Below are positions 7,598 through 17,196 of a stretch of 53,930 nt of DNA, piece by piece. The notes beneath the pieces are model-generated. The model was not told the origin of the DNA. It did no database searches and saw only the letters and a list, made by a program, of their open reading frames with translations. Both the position numbers and the translations under genes were made by a program. The stretch is from contig CAYPHA010000030.1 in assembly GCA_964410215.1 (NCBI GenBank), positions 1 through 53,930 on the forward strand, written 5' to 3'. Source of the DNA: CAYPHA01 sp964410215. GTDB lineage: Bacteria > Calditrichota > Calditrichia > Calditrichales > CAYPHA01. Position 1 is the stretch's first letter, and each line of letters begins with the position of its first letter.

Positions 7598-9868
7598 TTA
7601 GAACTTTCCGAAATCGTCATCATCCAGGGCAATAATATCCCCGGGTTCATGTCCGTTATTCTCGACAACACTGGTTTTCTCAATCGGACTTTCCACATAA
7701 GCCGGTTGCAGCAGGTATTCCCGTTCTTCCGGTTCTTCATGAAGCGGCATGCTCCGGACACCGGTTGAGCGAAGTTTAAACCTTTGAAGCATATTGCGCA
7801 GTTGCCGTGCCTGATCGGACAACTCATCCGCGGCAGAGGCGCTCTCCTCCGCATTCGCCGTATTCGTTTGCGTGACCTGGTCAATCTGCTGCAGTCCCTG
7901 ACTTATCTGTTCAATACCCTGAACCTGCTCATTCGACGCACCGGCAATTTCTCCCATAAGGTCAGAAACCTGGGTAATGGAGCCAATAATTTCAGCCAGT
8001 GCTTCCGCGCTCTGGTTTGCGATCTGGCTTCCGTTTTCCACTTTGGCGATAGATCCTTCAATCAGTTCGGTTGTTTCACTTGCCGCTTTCGCACTTCTCT
8101 GGGCCAGGCTCCGGACTTCCTCGGCAACAACGGCAAATCCTTTGCCATGTACCCCTGCCCTGGCCGCTTCAACGGCCGCATTCAGAGCAAGCAAATTAGT
8201 CTGGAAGGCGATCTCATCAATCACTTTGATAATTTTTGAAATATGACCGGATGCATTATTAATCTCAACCATCGCATCCAGCATCTGCTTCATCTGTTCG
8301 TTGCCCTTATCGGCGGAATCACGGGCTTTATCGGAAAGCTCGTTAGCTTTGGAAGCATTATCCGCGTTCTGCCTCGACTGGCCGCTCACTTCCGTGATGG
8401 ATGCCGTTATTTCCTCCAGGGAGCTTGCCTGTTCCGTAGCGCCTTGCGAAACAGCCTGGCTGGAATCGGAGACCTGCTGTGCCCCGTTGGCCACTTTATC
8501 CACTGTTACAGATACGTGGCCGAGAATATCATTCAGCGACGAAAGGGCGGTATTCAGCGAATTCTTCATCATCCCGTAATCGCCTTTGTAATCACCTTCC
8601 ACCTCCCTTATCAAATCACCTTCCGCCATCCTGGTGAGAACGAGCTGTGAGGCAGACAATGGTTCGGCGATAGCATTCAGAGTATCATTGATACCGGTAA
8701 CAATCTCCCGGTATCCACCCTTGAAATGGTCCGCATTTCCTCGTGCACTGAGGTCCCCTGATTTCGCCCGGGCAGTTAACTCCAATACTTCCTTAACCAG
8801 GTTCTGCAGATTATTCTTGATACTGTCGACACGCTCGTTAATAACCACTTGTTTACCGGGCAAGCGCTCCATTTCGTATTCAAAATCGCCATCGGCATAA
8901 GAACCCAGCACATCGAGTACCCGCTCATTATTTTTTATGTGAATGCCCAGTGACTCGTTAATGCCCTTCGCCAGGCGGGCATACGCACCGGAAAAATCAT
9001 TTTCAGGAATAAAAGCGTCATAGTCGCCGGCTTTCTGCTGTTCGTACATTTCCAGAATACCATCAATAAGCATCTGAAGATTCGACTTCATGGTTTGCAT
9101 GGCATTACCGAGCACATCATCTGCAGATGTCGTTTCGATTTCAATATCCAGATTACCCCGGGCAATCTCGTTGGCCACGTTCGCTTTATTTTCCATGGAT
9201 TGTATCATATTCCGGAAGCTTTGTGCCAGCGCACCCATTTCATCTTCTCCGACAACGGAAATATGCTGATCAAGACGTCCTCTTCCGAGTTCTTCCGCCA
9301 CAGCGGCCAGTTCTTTAATCGGATTCGACAAGCGGGTTGCCAGAAAGATGATGACAGCCCCCAGAATTGCCAGTGCGATCAGGGATGACAGTGAAAGCCA
9401 GTTGCGCACCATGGACAGCGCTTCATCCCGTTTTTCAAGTGACATGCCGATAATGACTTCACCGATTGCATCGTTTTCTGAGCCCACAATCGCGGACGAG
9501 AACAATTCATTCCCGATGGCATCCATGGCAGCTGCGTCATGTACATTGAATGTTTCATGGCCCGGTTTACGGTAAAAATATACTTCTTTCCCTTTTGTAT
9601 CCTGCACACTCAACAGGGAAATATCATTCTGCATCTTAAATACTTCGATGGTACTGGCCACCGATTCATTATCACCAAACTCCAACCCGGTTTTTACGGC
9701 TTCCGCTGCAATCCGGCTCAATATATCGACTGACGCTGCGATATTTTTATCGAGAGCCGATTTCGTTACCGAATTACTCAGGAACATCCAGAAAATTATC
9801 ACGACGACTATAAGCGGAATCAATCCGACCAATAGTTTAGACTTTAGTTTTAACGCATTAAACCGCAT
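7598..9868 (-). CDS. methyl-accepting chemotaxis protein with tandem HAMP-like segments
   Basis: A 756-residue chemoreceptor. TM1 is at residues ~12-32 (LVGLIPLIVVVIIFWMF). A short periplasmic sensor of ~125 residues follows, then TM2 (~158-180) and a HAMP domain (RLSNPIKELAAVAEELGRG). Between residues ~230 and 450 come further HAMP-like repeats ('AKSGDLSARGNADHF', 'MAEGDLIREVEGDYKGDYG'). The C-terminal third is the signalling hairpin, with its tip at AARAGVHGKGFAVVAEEV, and would bind CheA/CheW. No C-terminal CheR-docking pentapeptide is seen (it ends DDDDFGKF). The ligand is unknown. The upstream secreted-protein gene on the same strand is separated by 140 nt containing a terminator, so the two need not be co-transcribed, but pairing of a small periplasmic protein with a receptor is suggestive. 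Confidence 0.93.
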   Translation of the reverse strand: MRFNALKLKSKLLVGLIPLIVVVIIFWMFLSNSVTKSALDKNIAASVDILSRIAAEAVKTGLEFGDNESVASTIEVFKMQNDISLLSVQDTKGKEVYFYRKPGHETFNVHDAAAMDAIGNELFSSAIVGSENDAIGEVIIGMSLEKRDEALSMVRNWLSLSSLIALAILGAVIIFLATRLSNPIKELAAVAEELGRGRLDQHISVVGEDEMGALAQSFRNMIQSMENKANVANEIARGNLDIEIETTSADDVLGNAMQTMKSNLQMLIDGILEMYEQQKAGDYDAFIPENDFSGAYARLAKGINESLGIHIKNNERVLDVLGSYADGDFEYEMERLPGKQVVINERVDSIKNNLQNLVKEVLELTARAKSGDLSARGNADHFKGGYREIVTGINDTLNAIAEPLSASQLVLTRMAEGDLIREVEGDYKGDYGMMKNSLNTALSSLNDILGHVSVTVDKVANGAQQVSDSSQAVSQGATEQASSLEEITASITEVSGQSRQNADNASKANELSDKARDSADKGNEQMKQMLDAMVEINNASGHISKIIKVIDEIAFQTNLLALNAAVEAARAGVHGKGFAVVAEEVRSLAQRSAKAASETTELIEGSIAKVENGSQIANQSAEALAEIIGSITQVSDLMGEIAGASNEQVQGIEQISQGLQQIDQVTQTNTANAEESASAADELSDQARQLRNMLQRFKLRSTGVRSMPLHEEPEEREYLLQPAYVESPIEKTSVVENNGHEPGDIIALDDDDFGKF

Positions 9869-9959
9869 TTACAAACTCCCTGTTAGATCAATCGTTTTCA
9901 TTACCTGAATTTTCGTCAGAAATAATCTTCTCTCCAGAAATAATTATAAAAAAGAGTGC

Positions 9960-9988
9960 AAAAAAAAAGCCCGGAAAAACCAGGCTTG
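9960..9988 (-). terminator. intrinsic terminator
   Basis: On the minus strand AAGCCTGG pairs with CCGGGCTT around a TTTTT loop, and a long T run follows. It lies just downstream of the secreted protein gene at 10009-10542. Confidence 0.8.
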
Positions 9989-10008
9989 ATTTTTTTAATA
10001 CATCTGCG

Positions 10009-10542
10009 TCAGCGTATCACTTCCGTCACACCCACCTGTGAAATAAATTCATCGGTAAATATGGATGCCAGCGCAGGTTCGCTGTGCTTTAAATTTACAA
10101 TAAAATGTTCAATTCTTTTATCGTCATTTGTAATTAGCCCAAGAAAAGCACCTTGCTGAGAATACTCCAGGGATGAAGAAATTATCTTAATATTTTTATC
10201 TTTGCATTTGGAAAGAACGAACAGACGCGACGATTTATCCATAAGTTCGGGTGTCTCATAGATTAGAAGAAGTCCATTGTCATTCATTTTATTGATACTC
10301 TGACCGATATTCTTGCTGCTCTCGATCACATAGATCGTCGGAGAAAGATTAAACTGCGTCGCTGCCCGCTCAATCTTCGATTTATGCACATCCAACTGAT
10401 CTTTTGACATAAAAATGGAAATCTCCATAGCTTCCGGCATCAGTTTTTTAGCGGTATAGAAGTACTGGGCCGCTGTAGGTTCTCCTGACATTCCGGAGAC
10501 AGCCAGGCCGAGTAATATGGATAAAGTCATAATCAGTTTCAT
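10009..10542 (-). CDS. secreted protein, weakly YfiR/periplasmic-binding-like
   Basis: A 177-residue exported protein. The ATG at 10542 follows GGGAGGTTTGGCT, a strong ribosome site, and opens a signal peptide (KLIMTLSILLGLAV, cleavage near MSGEP). The mature part alternates strand and helix like one lobe of a periplasmic-binding fold: 'YVIESSKNIGQSIN', 'NGLLLIYETPE', 'IKIISSSLEYSQQGAFLGL', 'HFIVNLKHSEPALASIF'. The last two resemble the end of DUF4154/YfiR-type and ABC-substrate-binding-like proteins. I cannot assign the family firmly. Its position just upstream of a chemoreceptor gene suggests a periplasmic regulator or ligand carrier, but that is inference. Confidence 0.65.
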   Translation of the reverse strand: MKLIMTLSILLGLAVSGMSGEPTAAQYFYTAKKLMPEAMEISIFMSKDQLDVHKSKIERAATQFNLSPTIYVIESSKNIGQSINKMNDNGLLLIYETPELMDKSSRLFVLSKCKDKNIKIISSSLEYSQQGAFLGLITNDDKRIEHFIVNLKHSEPALASIFTDEFISQVGVTEVIR

Positions 10543-10726
10543 AGCCAAACCTCCCTGTTTGTTAATAGAAACATCTGTTTTTACTGTACTCATTTTTCGA
10601 CATCAATCCAACCGACTGAAGCAATAAAAAAAAATCGGCAATTTTTTTACCATGCTGTTGATTTTAACTAATCCCGTCACTATAATTCGCGCTTTATTTC
10701 TCAATCAGAAAAAGCAGGGTAACAAA

Positions 10727-11659
10727 ATGAGCTTTCTTTTTAAAAACAAGACATTCAGAGATTATTTCTTTATCACGATCGGCGCCGTTATGATGTCACT
10801 GGGTATTGGCGTTTTTCTGGTCGACGCCCGGGTGGTCCCGGGAGGTGTTTCCGGTTTGTCCATGGCCGTGCACTATTTATCGGGTAATGTGCTGCCTGTG
10901 GGACTGATGGTCTGGATTTTCAATATACCATTATATATCTGGGGGATTCGTGAGCTTGGTCCCCGGTTTGGATTCAGGACCTTCTACGGTTTTACGGTTA
11001 ATTCTTTATTTATCGATGTATTTCGTGGCGAGCTTCCCGGACTGTCATTTCTGGCACTCCAGAAAACAAACGTTATCAGGGACCTCCAGCAAAACGATTT
11101 TTTATTTCTGATACTGATCGGCGCCGTTCTTCTGGGCGCCGGTTTGGGAATAGTATTCAAGTTTAAGGGTACGACCGCAGGTAGTGATATCGTCGCTGCC
11201 ATTCTGCAGAAACGGTTCGGTATAAAACCGGGGCAGGCCATCATGATGATCGACTTCTTCGTCATCAGCCTGGCCGGCATCATCATTTACATGAAAGGGC
11301 TTTCGCCGCATAAACCGGCTCTTTCGCTCACTCTGTACGCCTTTCTCCTGTTATTCGTGTCTTCGCGTCTGGTTGACGTTATTCTGGATGGATTCGATTA
11401 TGCCCGTTCCGCTTTTATTATTTCTGATGATCATGAACGTCTGGCACAGGAGATCATGAATCGCATGAGCCGGGGAGCAACAGCCATCAAAGGCCGCGGC
11501 TTGTATAAAAATATTGACCGGGACATTATCGTCACTGTCGTAACCCGCAGGGAGCTGGCCATTCTGGAAGACATCATTCAGGATATTGATCCCGGTGCCT
11601 TCGTTATTATTAACAACGTTCATGAAGTTGTTGGAGAAGGATTCCGCCGGCGTGTCTGA
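10727..11659 (+). CDS. YitT family membrane protein (DUF161 + DUF2179)
   Basis: A 310-residue inner-membrane protein. The N-terminal ~220 residues form the YitT/DUF161 module, with about five to six membrane segments and the family phrase VPGGVSGLSMAVHYL near residues 35-50. The C-terminal ~80 residues are the soluble DUF2179 module (RSAFIISDDHERLAQEIM ... GATAIKGRGLYKN). The family is widespread; transport or regulatory roles are proposed, but no substrate is established. I chose the ATG at 10727 (GCAGGG 7 nt upstream) over an in-frame ATG at 10652, which would add an unlikely 25-residue leader. It is divergent from the secreted protein upstream and convergent with the DUF5723 gene. Confidence 0.9.
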   Translation: MSFLFKNKTFRDYFFITIGAVMMSLGIGVFLVDARVVPGGVSGLSMAVHYLSGNVLPVGLMVWIFNIPLYIWGIRELGPRFGFRTFYGFTVNSLFIDVFRGELPGLSFLALQKTNVIRDLQQNDFLFLILIGAVLLGAGLGIVFKFKGTTAGSDIVAAILQKRFGIKPGQAIMMIDFFVISLAGIIIYMKGLSPHKPALSLTLYAFLLLFVSSRLVDVILDGFDYARSAFIISDDHERLAQEIMNRMSRGATAIKGRGLYKNIDRDIIVTVVTRRELAILEDIIQDIDPGAFVIINNVHEVVGEGFRRRV

Positions 11660-11685
11660 TACATTTCCTGAGGATTCTTAATGCC

Positions 11686-13020
11686 TTAAAATTTAAACTT
11701 TATGGTCATGGCCGTTAAGATGCCTCTCGCATAGGTTGGAAACAAGGCTCTATGCAATCCGTAAGAGATATCAAATTCGAAAACGGGGAGCTGTGCGCCG
11801 GCACCCAATCCCATCAGGAAACCTTCTTTACCTCCAAAGGACATTCCTCCGCGCAGGGCGAGCCAGTTCAGCGGAAGGTACTGCGTCGCAAATCCCAGCC
11901 TCGGGGTGGTTGTATTCCCGAAATAGCTATCAAATCCCTGATGCCAATCCATCGTAAAGGTCAGATCGGGCCGGAAAACATAGGAAGCTCCGATCATCAT
12001 GGTCTTTGGCAGCGGTGTCCGGAAAGAATTTATACTGAGGGTTGTATCTTCCGACAACGAGTAATCGACTTCATCTTCATCTTCGTATAAGTTGGTATAA
12101 TCCTGCTCGATCAGTATCGTACGTTCCGGGGTACCATCCCAGTTGATGCTGCCGATGATATTCTTCAGGGCCAGAGCGAAACGCCAGTCTTTTTTATAGA
12201 GTGCATTTATACCGAGATCAAAGCCAACCCCTTTACCCGCCGGAAAACCGTCGTCGACACTTGCCGTCCTTAATTGCATGTTCACGTCATACGATACAAC
12301 CTCTGCATTGACGCGTCGTGCATTCAGGCTTGACCTTTCTATCTGGCCTGCTGCCAGCCCCATATAATAATTAAAATTCAGTCCAACCGCGACTTCTTCC
12401 AGGCCCGGTATTTTGTCATCGAGGTCAAACAGGTCTTTCGCTTTGAAAGGAAAGGCATATCCGAATGTCAACTTGACAGCAGAATAGAAATCGGCACTGA
12501 GTAGTTTCTTCTTGTTATACGTGTACAATGTATCCAGATCTTCACCGAAAAGTGCTATTTCCAGCGGTCGTTTTGCTTCAACACGGGCTTCCCCCATGGC
12601 TTCCACTTGCATGGCAAAGGCAAAATTATTCACTGCAAAACCCAATAAATTGACACTGTTATCAAGCCGTACGCTCAAACCGTCATCCGGTATCAGGTCA
12701 AGGATTGCATTCTTGTCACTCACCGACCAGAAACCGCCGTGTCCTTCTTCCGTAAAATACCGGTTATAATTGCGCAGTGAAAAACTCGAGTTATACAATC
12801 CCGCATTGATGGACAGCAGGTTCAGTTCTGCTGTATTGCCCCGTTCATTCGCAAGGTTCGCAGGATTCCAGCTCAGGGCATCCACACCCCGAATAAATGC
12901 ACTGGCATTGCCGGACATGGAAAGTGATTTGGCATCAAAACTCTGCGTAAAGGCAACCGCTGCAAGTATAAAAGTTATCCATATAATCTTTTTCATGCGT
13001 TTTCCCATTTTTTCATTCAT
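11686..13020 (-). CDS. DUF5723-like outer-membrane beta-barrel protein
   Basis: A 444-residue exported protein with an N-terminal signal (KKIIWITFILAAVAF). The family opening reads SLSMSGNASAFIRGVDALSWNPANLA, the beginning typical of PorV/PorQ/DUF5723-like barrels of FCB bacteria. The rest is alternating amphipathic strands, and the last residues are IKFKF with a terminal Phe, as in outer-membrane barrels. The ATG at 13020 overlaps the stop of the upstream lipoprotein gene (ATGAATGA), implying translational coupling; an ATG at 12996 is an alternative that starts directly at the signal peptide. The two products probably work together at the outer membrane. PorV-like proteins carry T9SS cargo in Bacteroidetes, but a T9SS link here is only inference. 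Confidence 0.8.
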   Translation of the reverse strand: MNEKMGKRMKKIIWITFILAAVAFTQSFDAKSLSMSGNASAFIRGVDALSWNPANLANERGNTAELNLLSINAGLYNSSFSLRNYNRYFTEEGHGGFWSVSDKNAILDLIPDDGLSVRLDNSVNLLGFAVNNFAFAMQVEAMGEARVEAKRPLEIALFGEDLDTLYTYNKKKLLSADFYSAVKLTFGYAFPFKAKDLFDLDDKIPGLEEVAVGLNFNYYMGLAAGQIERSSLNARRVNAEVVSYDVNMQLRTASVDDGFPAGKGVGFDLGINALYKKDWRFALALKNIIGSINWDGTPERTILIEQDYTNLYEDEDEVDYSLSEDTTLSINSFRTPLPKTMMIGASYVFRPDLTFTMDWHQGFDSYFGNTTTPRLGFATQYLPLNWLALRGGMSFGGKEGFLMGLGAGAQLPVFEFDISYGLHRALFPTYARGILTAMTIKFKF

Positions 13021-15100
13021 CTTCAGGGTTCATCCTGACTTCTATATTAAGTACAGGTTCTATGCGCACCTCATCATGCTTCCGGAAAGACACCGGTCCT
13101 GAAGTGGGATGAATCTCAACTTGTGTTGCATAGAACAGCTTATTATTTCTGATGATACTGATCTGCTCATTGGTAAGCTCAACACTGACATCCTGAACGG
13201 TGGGTTCCTGGACAAACCCGAAGGAACCGGTGACACCGGCTTCCACCTCATTGGAGATGACAATTTTCTGAGTGGAATCCTCGATGATATCATTGAATAA
13301 CATGGTGCTGTCGGTGGCGAGGAACAGTTTGACCGTGGTTCCCAGCGGCAGACCGTTGCGCAGCGCCATTTTTGCAAAAATACGGGTGAAGTGCTTGTCG
13401 ATATCATCCCGTTCATCCTCATCCAGGTCTTCCTGGTCAATGCTGTCAATATCGCCTTTATAAAAGAGCGGTTCATCAAATTCAATTCGCAGCGGTGATT
13501 CGATCGCATAATCCGCCCAGATCCGGTCTCCGGCGGAAGCACTCCCCTCTCCAGCCACGGATGCCCTGCCGGTCAGTTTGAGGTCGGTAGGCAGAATGGC
13601 CATCAGATCGACAATACTGGGCGTCGTGCTGTTTTTGTCCAGGATAATGGATGTCGCTACCGGTGTACCCGTCATCCCGCGTTCAACCGTTTCGTCGATT
13701 TGAATAATTACGGAATCCGTGATACGCCCCATGGATTCATCGAAATGGTATCCGGCGATCTTCAGGTTTACATCTATGGCGAAGTTAATTTCATTATGCA
13801 GGTTCAGCGTAAGCACAAGGTCATTGACGGTAAAGGTGCCCTCGACAGCGCTGATATCGAAAAGGTCATTTTCCTCAATGGGTTCAATTTTAACTTCCGT
13901 TTCTTCCATCTCACCCTCAAAATAGGAAACATAGGCGGAATCCATTGTAAAATGTACCGTAACGGAATCGTCCGAACGAACGCGGACATAATCCTGGGTT
14001 GGAATCGTTCTCGATGTCACCTGATAGAACAGGTGCGTGACTTCCTGACCGGGCATTTCATGATGCTGCAACCAATATCCCTTGAGATCATCAAGCACCA
14101 GATCCGTCTCACTATTCTTCATAAGCCTCGTATTGATGGTATACGGATTGCCTGTATCATCTACGAGATTGAGAAGTTTAATTTCTGCATCTGTTGAGAA
14201 CTCCATGTAATTTCCCAGTGTGAGATAGACATTTCCCTCATCCATTATTGCATACTTCAGTCGATTGCCATTGGCGTCCACTTCAATAGAATCCGATTCG
14301 GTGAAAGTCTGTTCGGGAATTTTTGCTTCCGCTTCGCTCACCTTGACATCAGACATGTATACCTTGAGATAATAGTAGCCATCCAGAATTTCCTGGGAGA
14401 TTGTAACCGGACCTGAGGTACCGGCAATCGGAATTCGGCTTCGGAGCTCCATCCGGTTGGAAATCATCTTTCCGATAAGGTTTACCGGTTCACTCTGCGC
14501 GAACTGGCCGGATGGAACAGGTTCCGTGAACAGGAATGTATCAATGACGGTCTGTGTCAATTCATCAAAAGCTATAATTTTCATTCCGGCTTCGATATCC
14601 ATAAACAGGCTATTGAAAAACCGGATATGCATCACAGCGGAATCAATAACGATTGAACGAAAACTATTGAATTCGACGACCTGAGGTTCTGCCGCAATCG
14701 TCTGAGGATCAATCCGGGGAATGGTTTCACCCACATCGGGCAAATCACCAAGAAGGTTTTCGACCGTCGTATTTATTGTCGTCACACTATCCGGATCGAT
14801 ACGCACACTTCCAATCGTGTTCGAGATAGTCTGATCTTCCGCTTTAAAGGCCCGGTCTTCCCGGCTGATCGTCTCCGGTTCGGTCGTATCGGAAACGCTT
14901 ATCCAGATTTCATCGGCACCGATGTCTTCATTATATAAAGAAGTTATCACGGTATCGTCGATCGCCTCCGTCATCGATACGGTCTCAGGACGTAAATGGA
15001 TGGACCATTTCGTATCCCAGTCCGGTAAAGCAGGTTCATTGATCGTACACCCCTGCAGGGTGAAAATAACCAGAGAAAGAAGGGTTACATATCTGATCAT
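13013..15100 (-). CDS. large beta-rich lipoprotein of unknown function
   Basis: A 695-residue protein with a lipobox (LVIFTLQGC, Cys18) and a good ribosome site (AAAGGAAAAATCG before the ATG). The mature chain begins TINEPALPDWDTKW and is almost entirely beta-strand-like and acidic, with many Asp/Glu/Thr/Ser and repeated VDVNLKIAGY-like strand phrases. No catalytic motif is visible. Proteins with this opening occur next to DUF5723-type barrels in FCB genomes as far as I recall, but I do not know a function. It overlaps the barrel gene downstream, so the pair is a two-gene operon. Outer-membrane attachment is likely. Confidence 0.8.
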   Translation of the reverse strand: MIRYVTLLSLVIFTLQGCTINEPALPDWDTKWSIHLRPETVSMTEAIDDTVITSLYNEDIGADEIWISVSDTTEPETISREDRAFKAEDQTISNTIGSVRIDPDSVTTINTTVENLLGDLPDVGETIPRIDPQTIAAEPQVVEFNSFRSIVIDSAVMHIRFFNSLFMDIEAGMKIIAFDELTQTVIDTFLFTEPVPSGQFAQSEPVNLIGKMISNRMELRSRIPIAGTSGPVTISQEILDGYYYLKVYMSDVKVSEAEAKIPEQTFTESDSIEVDANGNRLKYAIMDEGNVYLTLGNYMEFSTDAEIKLLNLVDDTGNPYTINTRLMKNSETDLVLDDLKGYWLQHHEMPGQEVTHLFYQVTSRTIPTQDYVRVRSDDSVTVHFTMDSAYVSYFEGEMEETEVKIEPIEENDLFDISAVEGTFTVNDLVLTLNLHNEINFAIDVNLKIAGYHFDESMGRITDSVIIQIDETVERGMTGTPVATSIILDKNSTTPSIVDLMAILPTDLKLTGRASVAGEGSASAGDRIWADYAIESPLRIEFDEPLFYKGDIDSIDQEDLDEDERDDIDKHFTRIFAKMALRNGLPLGTTVKLFLATDSTMLFNDIIEDSTQKIVISNEVEAGVTGSFGFVQEPTVQDVSVELTNEQISIIRNNKLFYATQVEIHPTSGPVSFRKHDEVRIEPVLNIEVRMNPEDE

Positions 15101-15297
15101 CGATTTTTCCTTTATGTATTGCTGTCTTCAGGCCCCTGCCACTTTTGGCAGGCCGGATGACACGGTATTAACGTACAGGCTTTCTATTAAATTTCATCTT
15201 ATTGTTCTATCGTCATTATTTTTAAATGCTTTATCCGCGCAATAAATTTTAGTACTTTTATTCCAGATGTTCAATTACTTCCTGGAAATAAAGCAAA

Positions 15298-15732
15298 TTG
15301 AAAGCGAAAATCAGTAACCTTCATCACATTGCCGACGCCGGCGTCGAAATTTTTGCAGATAATTTACCCCATTTATTTTCGGCGGCTGCCGGGGCCCTGT
15401 TGCGAATTTCCGGCATTAACCGTCCCGGGAAGCGCACCGGAACAATGAAATCATTTTCTTTATCTGAAAAAGAACCGGAATTGCTGCTGGTGACGTTTCT
15501 CAACGAATTGAATTACTATATCAGTGTAAGGCATCTGTTGCCGGCACCCATCGAAATCCTTTCGATTAAGAAAGAATCGGGCACTTATATTCTGAATTTC
15601 CGCACCAGGCTGATAAAGCTGCAGGCACGGACGCTTGATAAGCTGACGGAAATCAAGGCGGTCACTTACCATAATCTCGAAATCGAACCGGTTGACAAGG
15701 GTTTTCACACAAAAATCATCTTTGACCTTTAG
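15298..15732 (+). CDS. archease, activator of RtcB RNA ligase
   Basis: A 144-residue protein of the archease family. The N terminus HHIADAGVEIFADNLPHLFSAAAG matches the conserved 'HTADig...G.tleelFe.AA' block. The middle LLVTFLNELNYYISVR matches 'Ll..wLneLl', and the end AVTYHNLEIEP matches 'kAvTyh.l.i'. Archease promotes guanylylation and multiple turnover of RtcB. The start is a TTG at 15298: an in-frame TAA at 15289 rules out a longer protein and the next ATG is far inside. The stop is 9 nt before the rtcB ATG, whose ribosome site AGGAG touches it, so the two are co-translated. This is a solid identification. Confidence 0.9.
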   Translation: MKAKISNLHHIADAGVEIFADNLPHLFSAAAGALLRISGINRPGKRTGTMKSFSLSEKEPELLLVTFLNELNYYISVRHLLPAPIEILSIKKESGTYILNFRTRLIKLQARTLDKLTEIKAVTYHNLEIEPVDKGFHTKIIFDL

Positions 15733-15741
15733 GAGTACCAC

Positions 15742-17196
15742 ATGCAGTTCAAAAATCATCAGATTCAGCATATTGACGAGATGGTTTATGAAATACCGAA
15801 AAGCGGAGACATGTTGACGCCGGCGCGGATTTATGCTACAGAAACCATGATGGCCGGCCTCATCCGTGAATCAGAACCTCTGCAGCAGGTCATTAATGTA
15901 GCGCACCTGCCGGGAATACGCAAATATTCCCTGGCCATGCCCGATATTCACTGGGGCTACGGATTCCCTATCGGAGGGGTGGCTGCCACGGACTGGCAGG
16001 AAGGTGTGATTTCCCCCGGCGGGGTCGGTTATGATATCAACTGCGGGGTTCGTCTGCTTTCCACGCAGATGGTCAGGAATGATATTCAGAAACGGATAAA
16101 AACGATCACGGAAGAATTGTTTCGAACCATTCCGACGGGGGTCGGTTCTTCCAATGCTATCCGTAAACTGTCCGCCAATGAACTTAAGAAACTTCTGCAC
16201 AAAGGGGTTCAATGGACTCTGGACGAGGGATTCGGTGATCCGGATGATCGTCTCTGCATCGAAGAGCAGGGCATTATGGCGGGCGCGGACAGTGCTGTCA
16301 TCAGCGAACGTGCACTGGAACGCGGTCAGGTTCAGCTTGGCACGCTCGGTTCGGGTAACCATTTCCTGGAGATAGATATTATCGATTCGATTTATGATAA
16401 AGATGCAGCCGCTGCTTACGGGCTTTTCCAGGATCAGGTTGTATTCCTGATGCATACCGGTTCGCGGGGATTCGGTTACCAGGTCTGCGATGATTATCTG
16501 AAGGTGATGAACAAGGCAGCATCCAAATTCAGCTTCAGGCTCCCGGACCGGCAGCTGGCCTCCGCCCCCATTCAAAGCAGTGAAGGACAGAACTATCTGT
16601 CTGCAATGGCCTGCGCCGCCAACTATGCCTGGTGCAACCGCCAGGTTATCATGTTTCTGGTCCGGAAGGCCTTGAAACGCGTCCTCAACATGAGCGCTTC
16701 GGACCTGCAGGTAAAACTGGTTTATGACGTATCCCACAATATCGCCAAAAAGGAAATCCACGAGATTGACGGCAGACCGACAGCAGTCTGTGTGCACAGA
16801 AAAGGTGCAACCCGCGCATTCGGGCCGGGAAATCCGGCGGTTCCCGAGATTTATCAGTCTGCCGGACAGCCGGTTATTATTCCGGGTGATATGGGACGGT
16901 ATTCCTACATCTGCGCCGGTTCTGCTAAAGCGGAGTCCGAAACATTTGGCAGTACCTGCCACGGTGCCGGCCGTGTTCACAGCCGCACGCAGGCAAAAAA
17001 GCTTGCCCGGGGCCGGAATCTTTTCGCGGAGATGTCCCAACGGGGTGTCATGGTACAGGCCCGCGGTAAACATACCATGGCCGAAGAAATGCCTGAATCG
17101 TACAAAGATGTTTCCAGCGTGGTAAATATTATGGATCAGAGTGGTATCAGTAAAAAAGTAGCCCGACTTAAACCAATCGGCGTTATAAAGGGGTAG
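15742..17196 (+). CDS. rtcB: RtcB-type RNA ligase
   Basis: A 484-residue tRNA-splicing-ligase-type RtcB, which joins 2',3'-cyclic phosphate or 3'-phosphate ends to 5'-OH RNA using GTP and Mn2+. Metal-site and catalytic motifs are intact: PDIHWGYGFPIGG, then GVGYDINCGVRLL with Cys101, LGTLGSGNHFLEI, and the histidine-rich VYDVSHNIAK. CHGAGR contains His407, at the position of the GMP-accepting histidine. The length is normal. The ATG follows TAGGAGTACCAC. It forms an operon with archease. In bacteria such pairs serve RNA repair or tRNA/rRNA healing after damage; which one applies here cannot be told. The 3' end overlaps the convergent Cys-rich gene by 14 nt. Confidence 0.96.
   Translation: MQFKNHQIQHIDEMVYEIPKSGDMLTPARIYATETMMAGLIRESEPLQQVINVAHLPGIRKYSLAMPDIHWGYGFPIGGVAATDWQEGVISPGGVGYDINCGVRLLSTQMVRNDIQKRIKTITEELFRTIPTGVGSSNAIRKLSANELKKLLHKGVQWTLDEGFGDPDDRLCIEEQGIMAGADSAVISERALERGQVQLGTLGSGNHFLEIDIIDSIYDKDAAAAYGLFQDQVVFLMHTGSRGFGYQVCDDYLKVMNKAASKFSFRLPDRQLASAPIQSSEGQNYLSAMACAANYAWCNRQVIMFLVRKALKRVLNMSASDLQVKLVYDVSHNIAKKEIHEIDGRPTAVCVHRKGATRAFGPGNPAVPEIYQSAGQPVIIPGDMGRYSYICAGSAKAESETFGSTCHGAGRVHSRTQAKKLARGRNLFAEMSQRGVMVQARGKHTMAEEMPESYKDVSSVVNIMDQSGISKKVARLKPIGVIKG

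Noticed and set aside
15135..15152. CCTGCC/GGCAGG hairpin between the divergent lipoprotein and archease genes
   Set aside because: Only 6 bp, no T run, and upstream of both genes; too little to call it a terminator or operator.
15871..17073. A 400-codon minus-strand open frame opposite rtcB
   Set aside because: Shadow of the highly conserved rtcB coding sequence; no ribosome site and no recognisable protein features.
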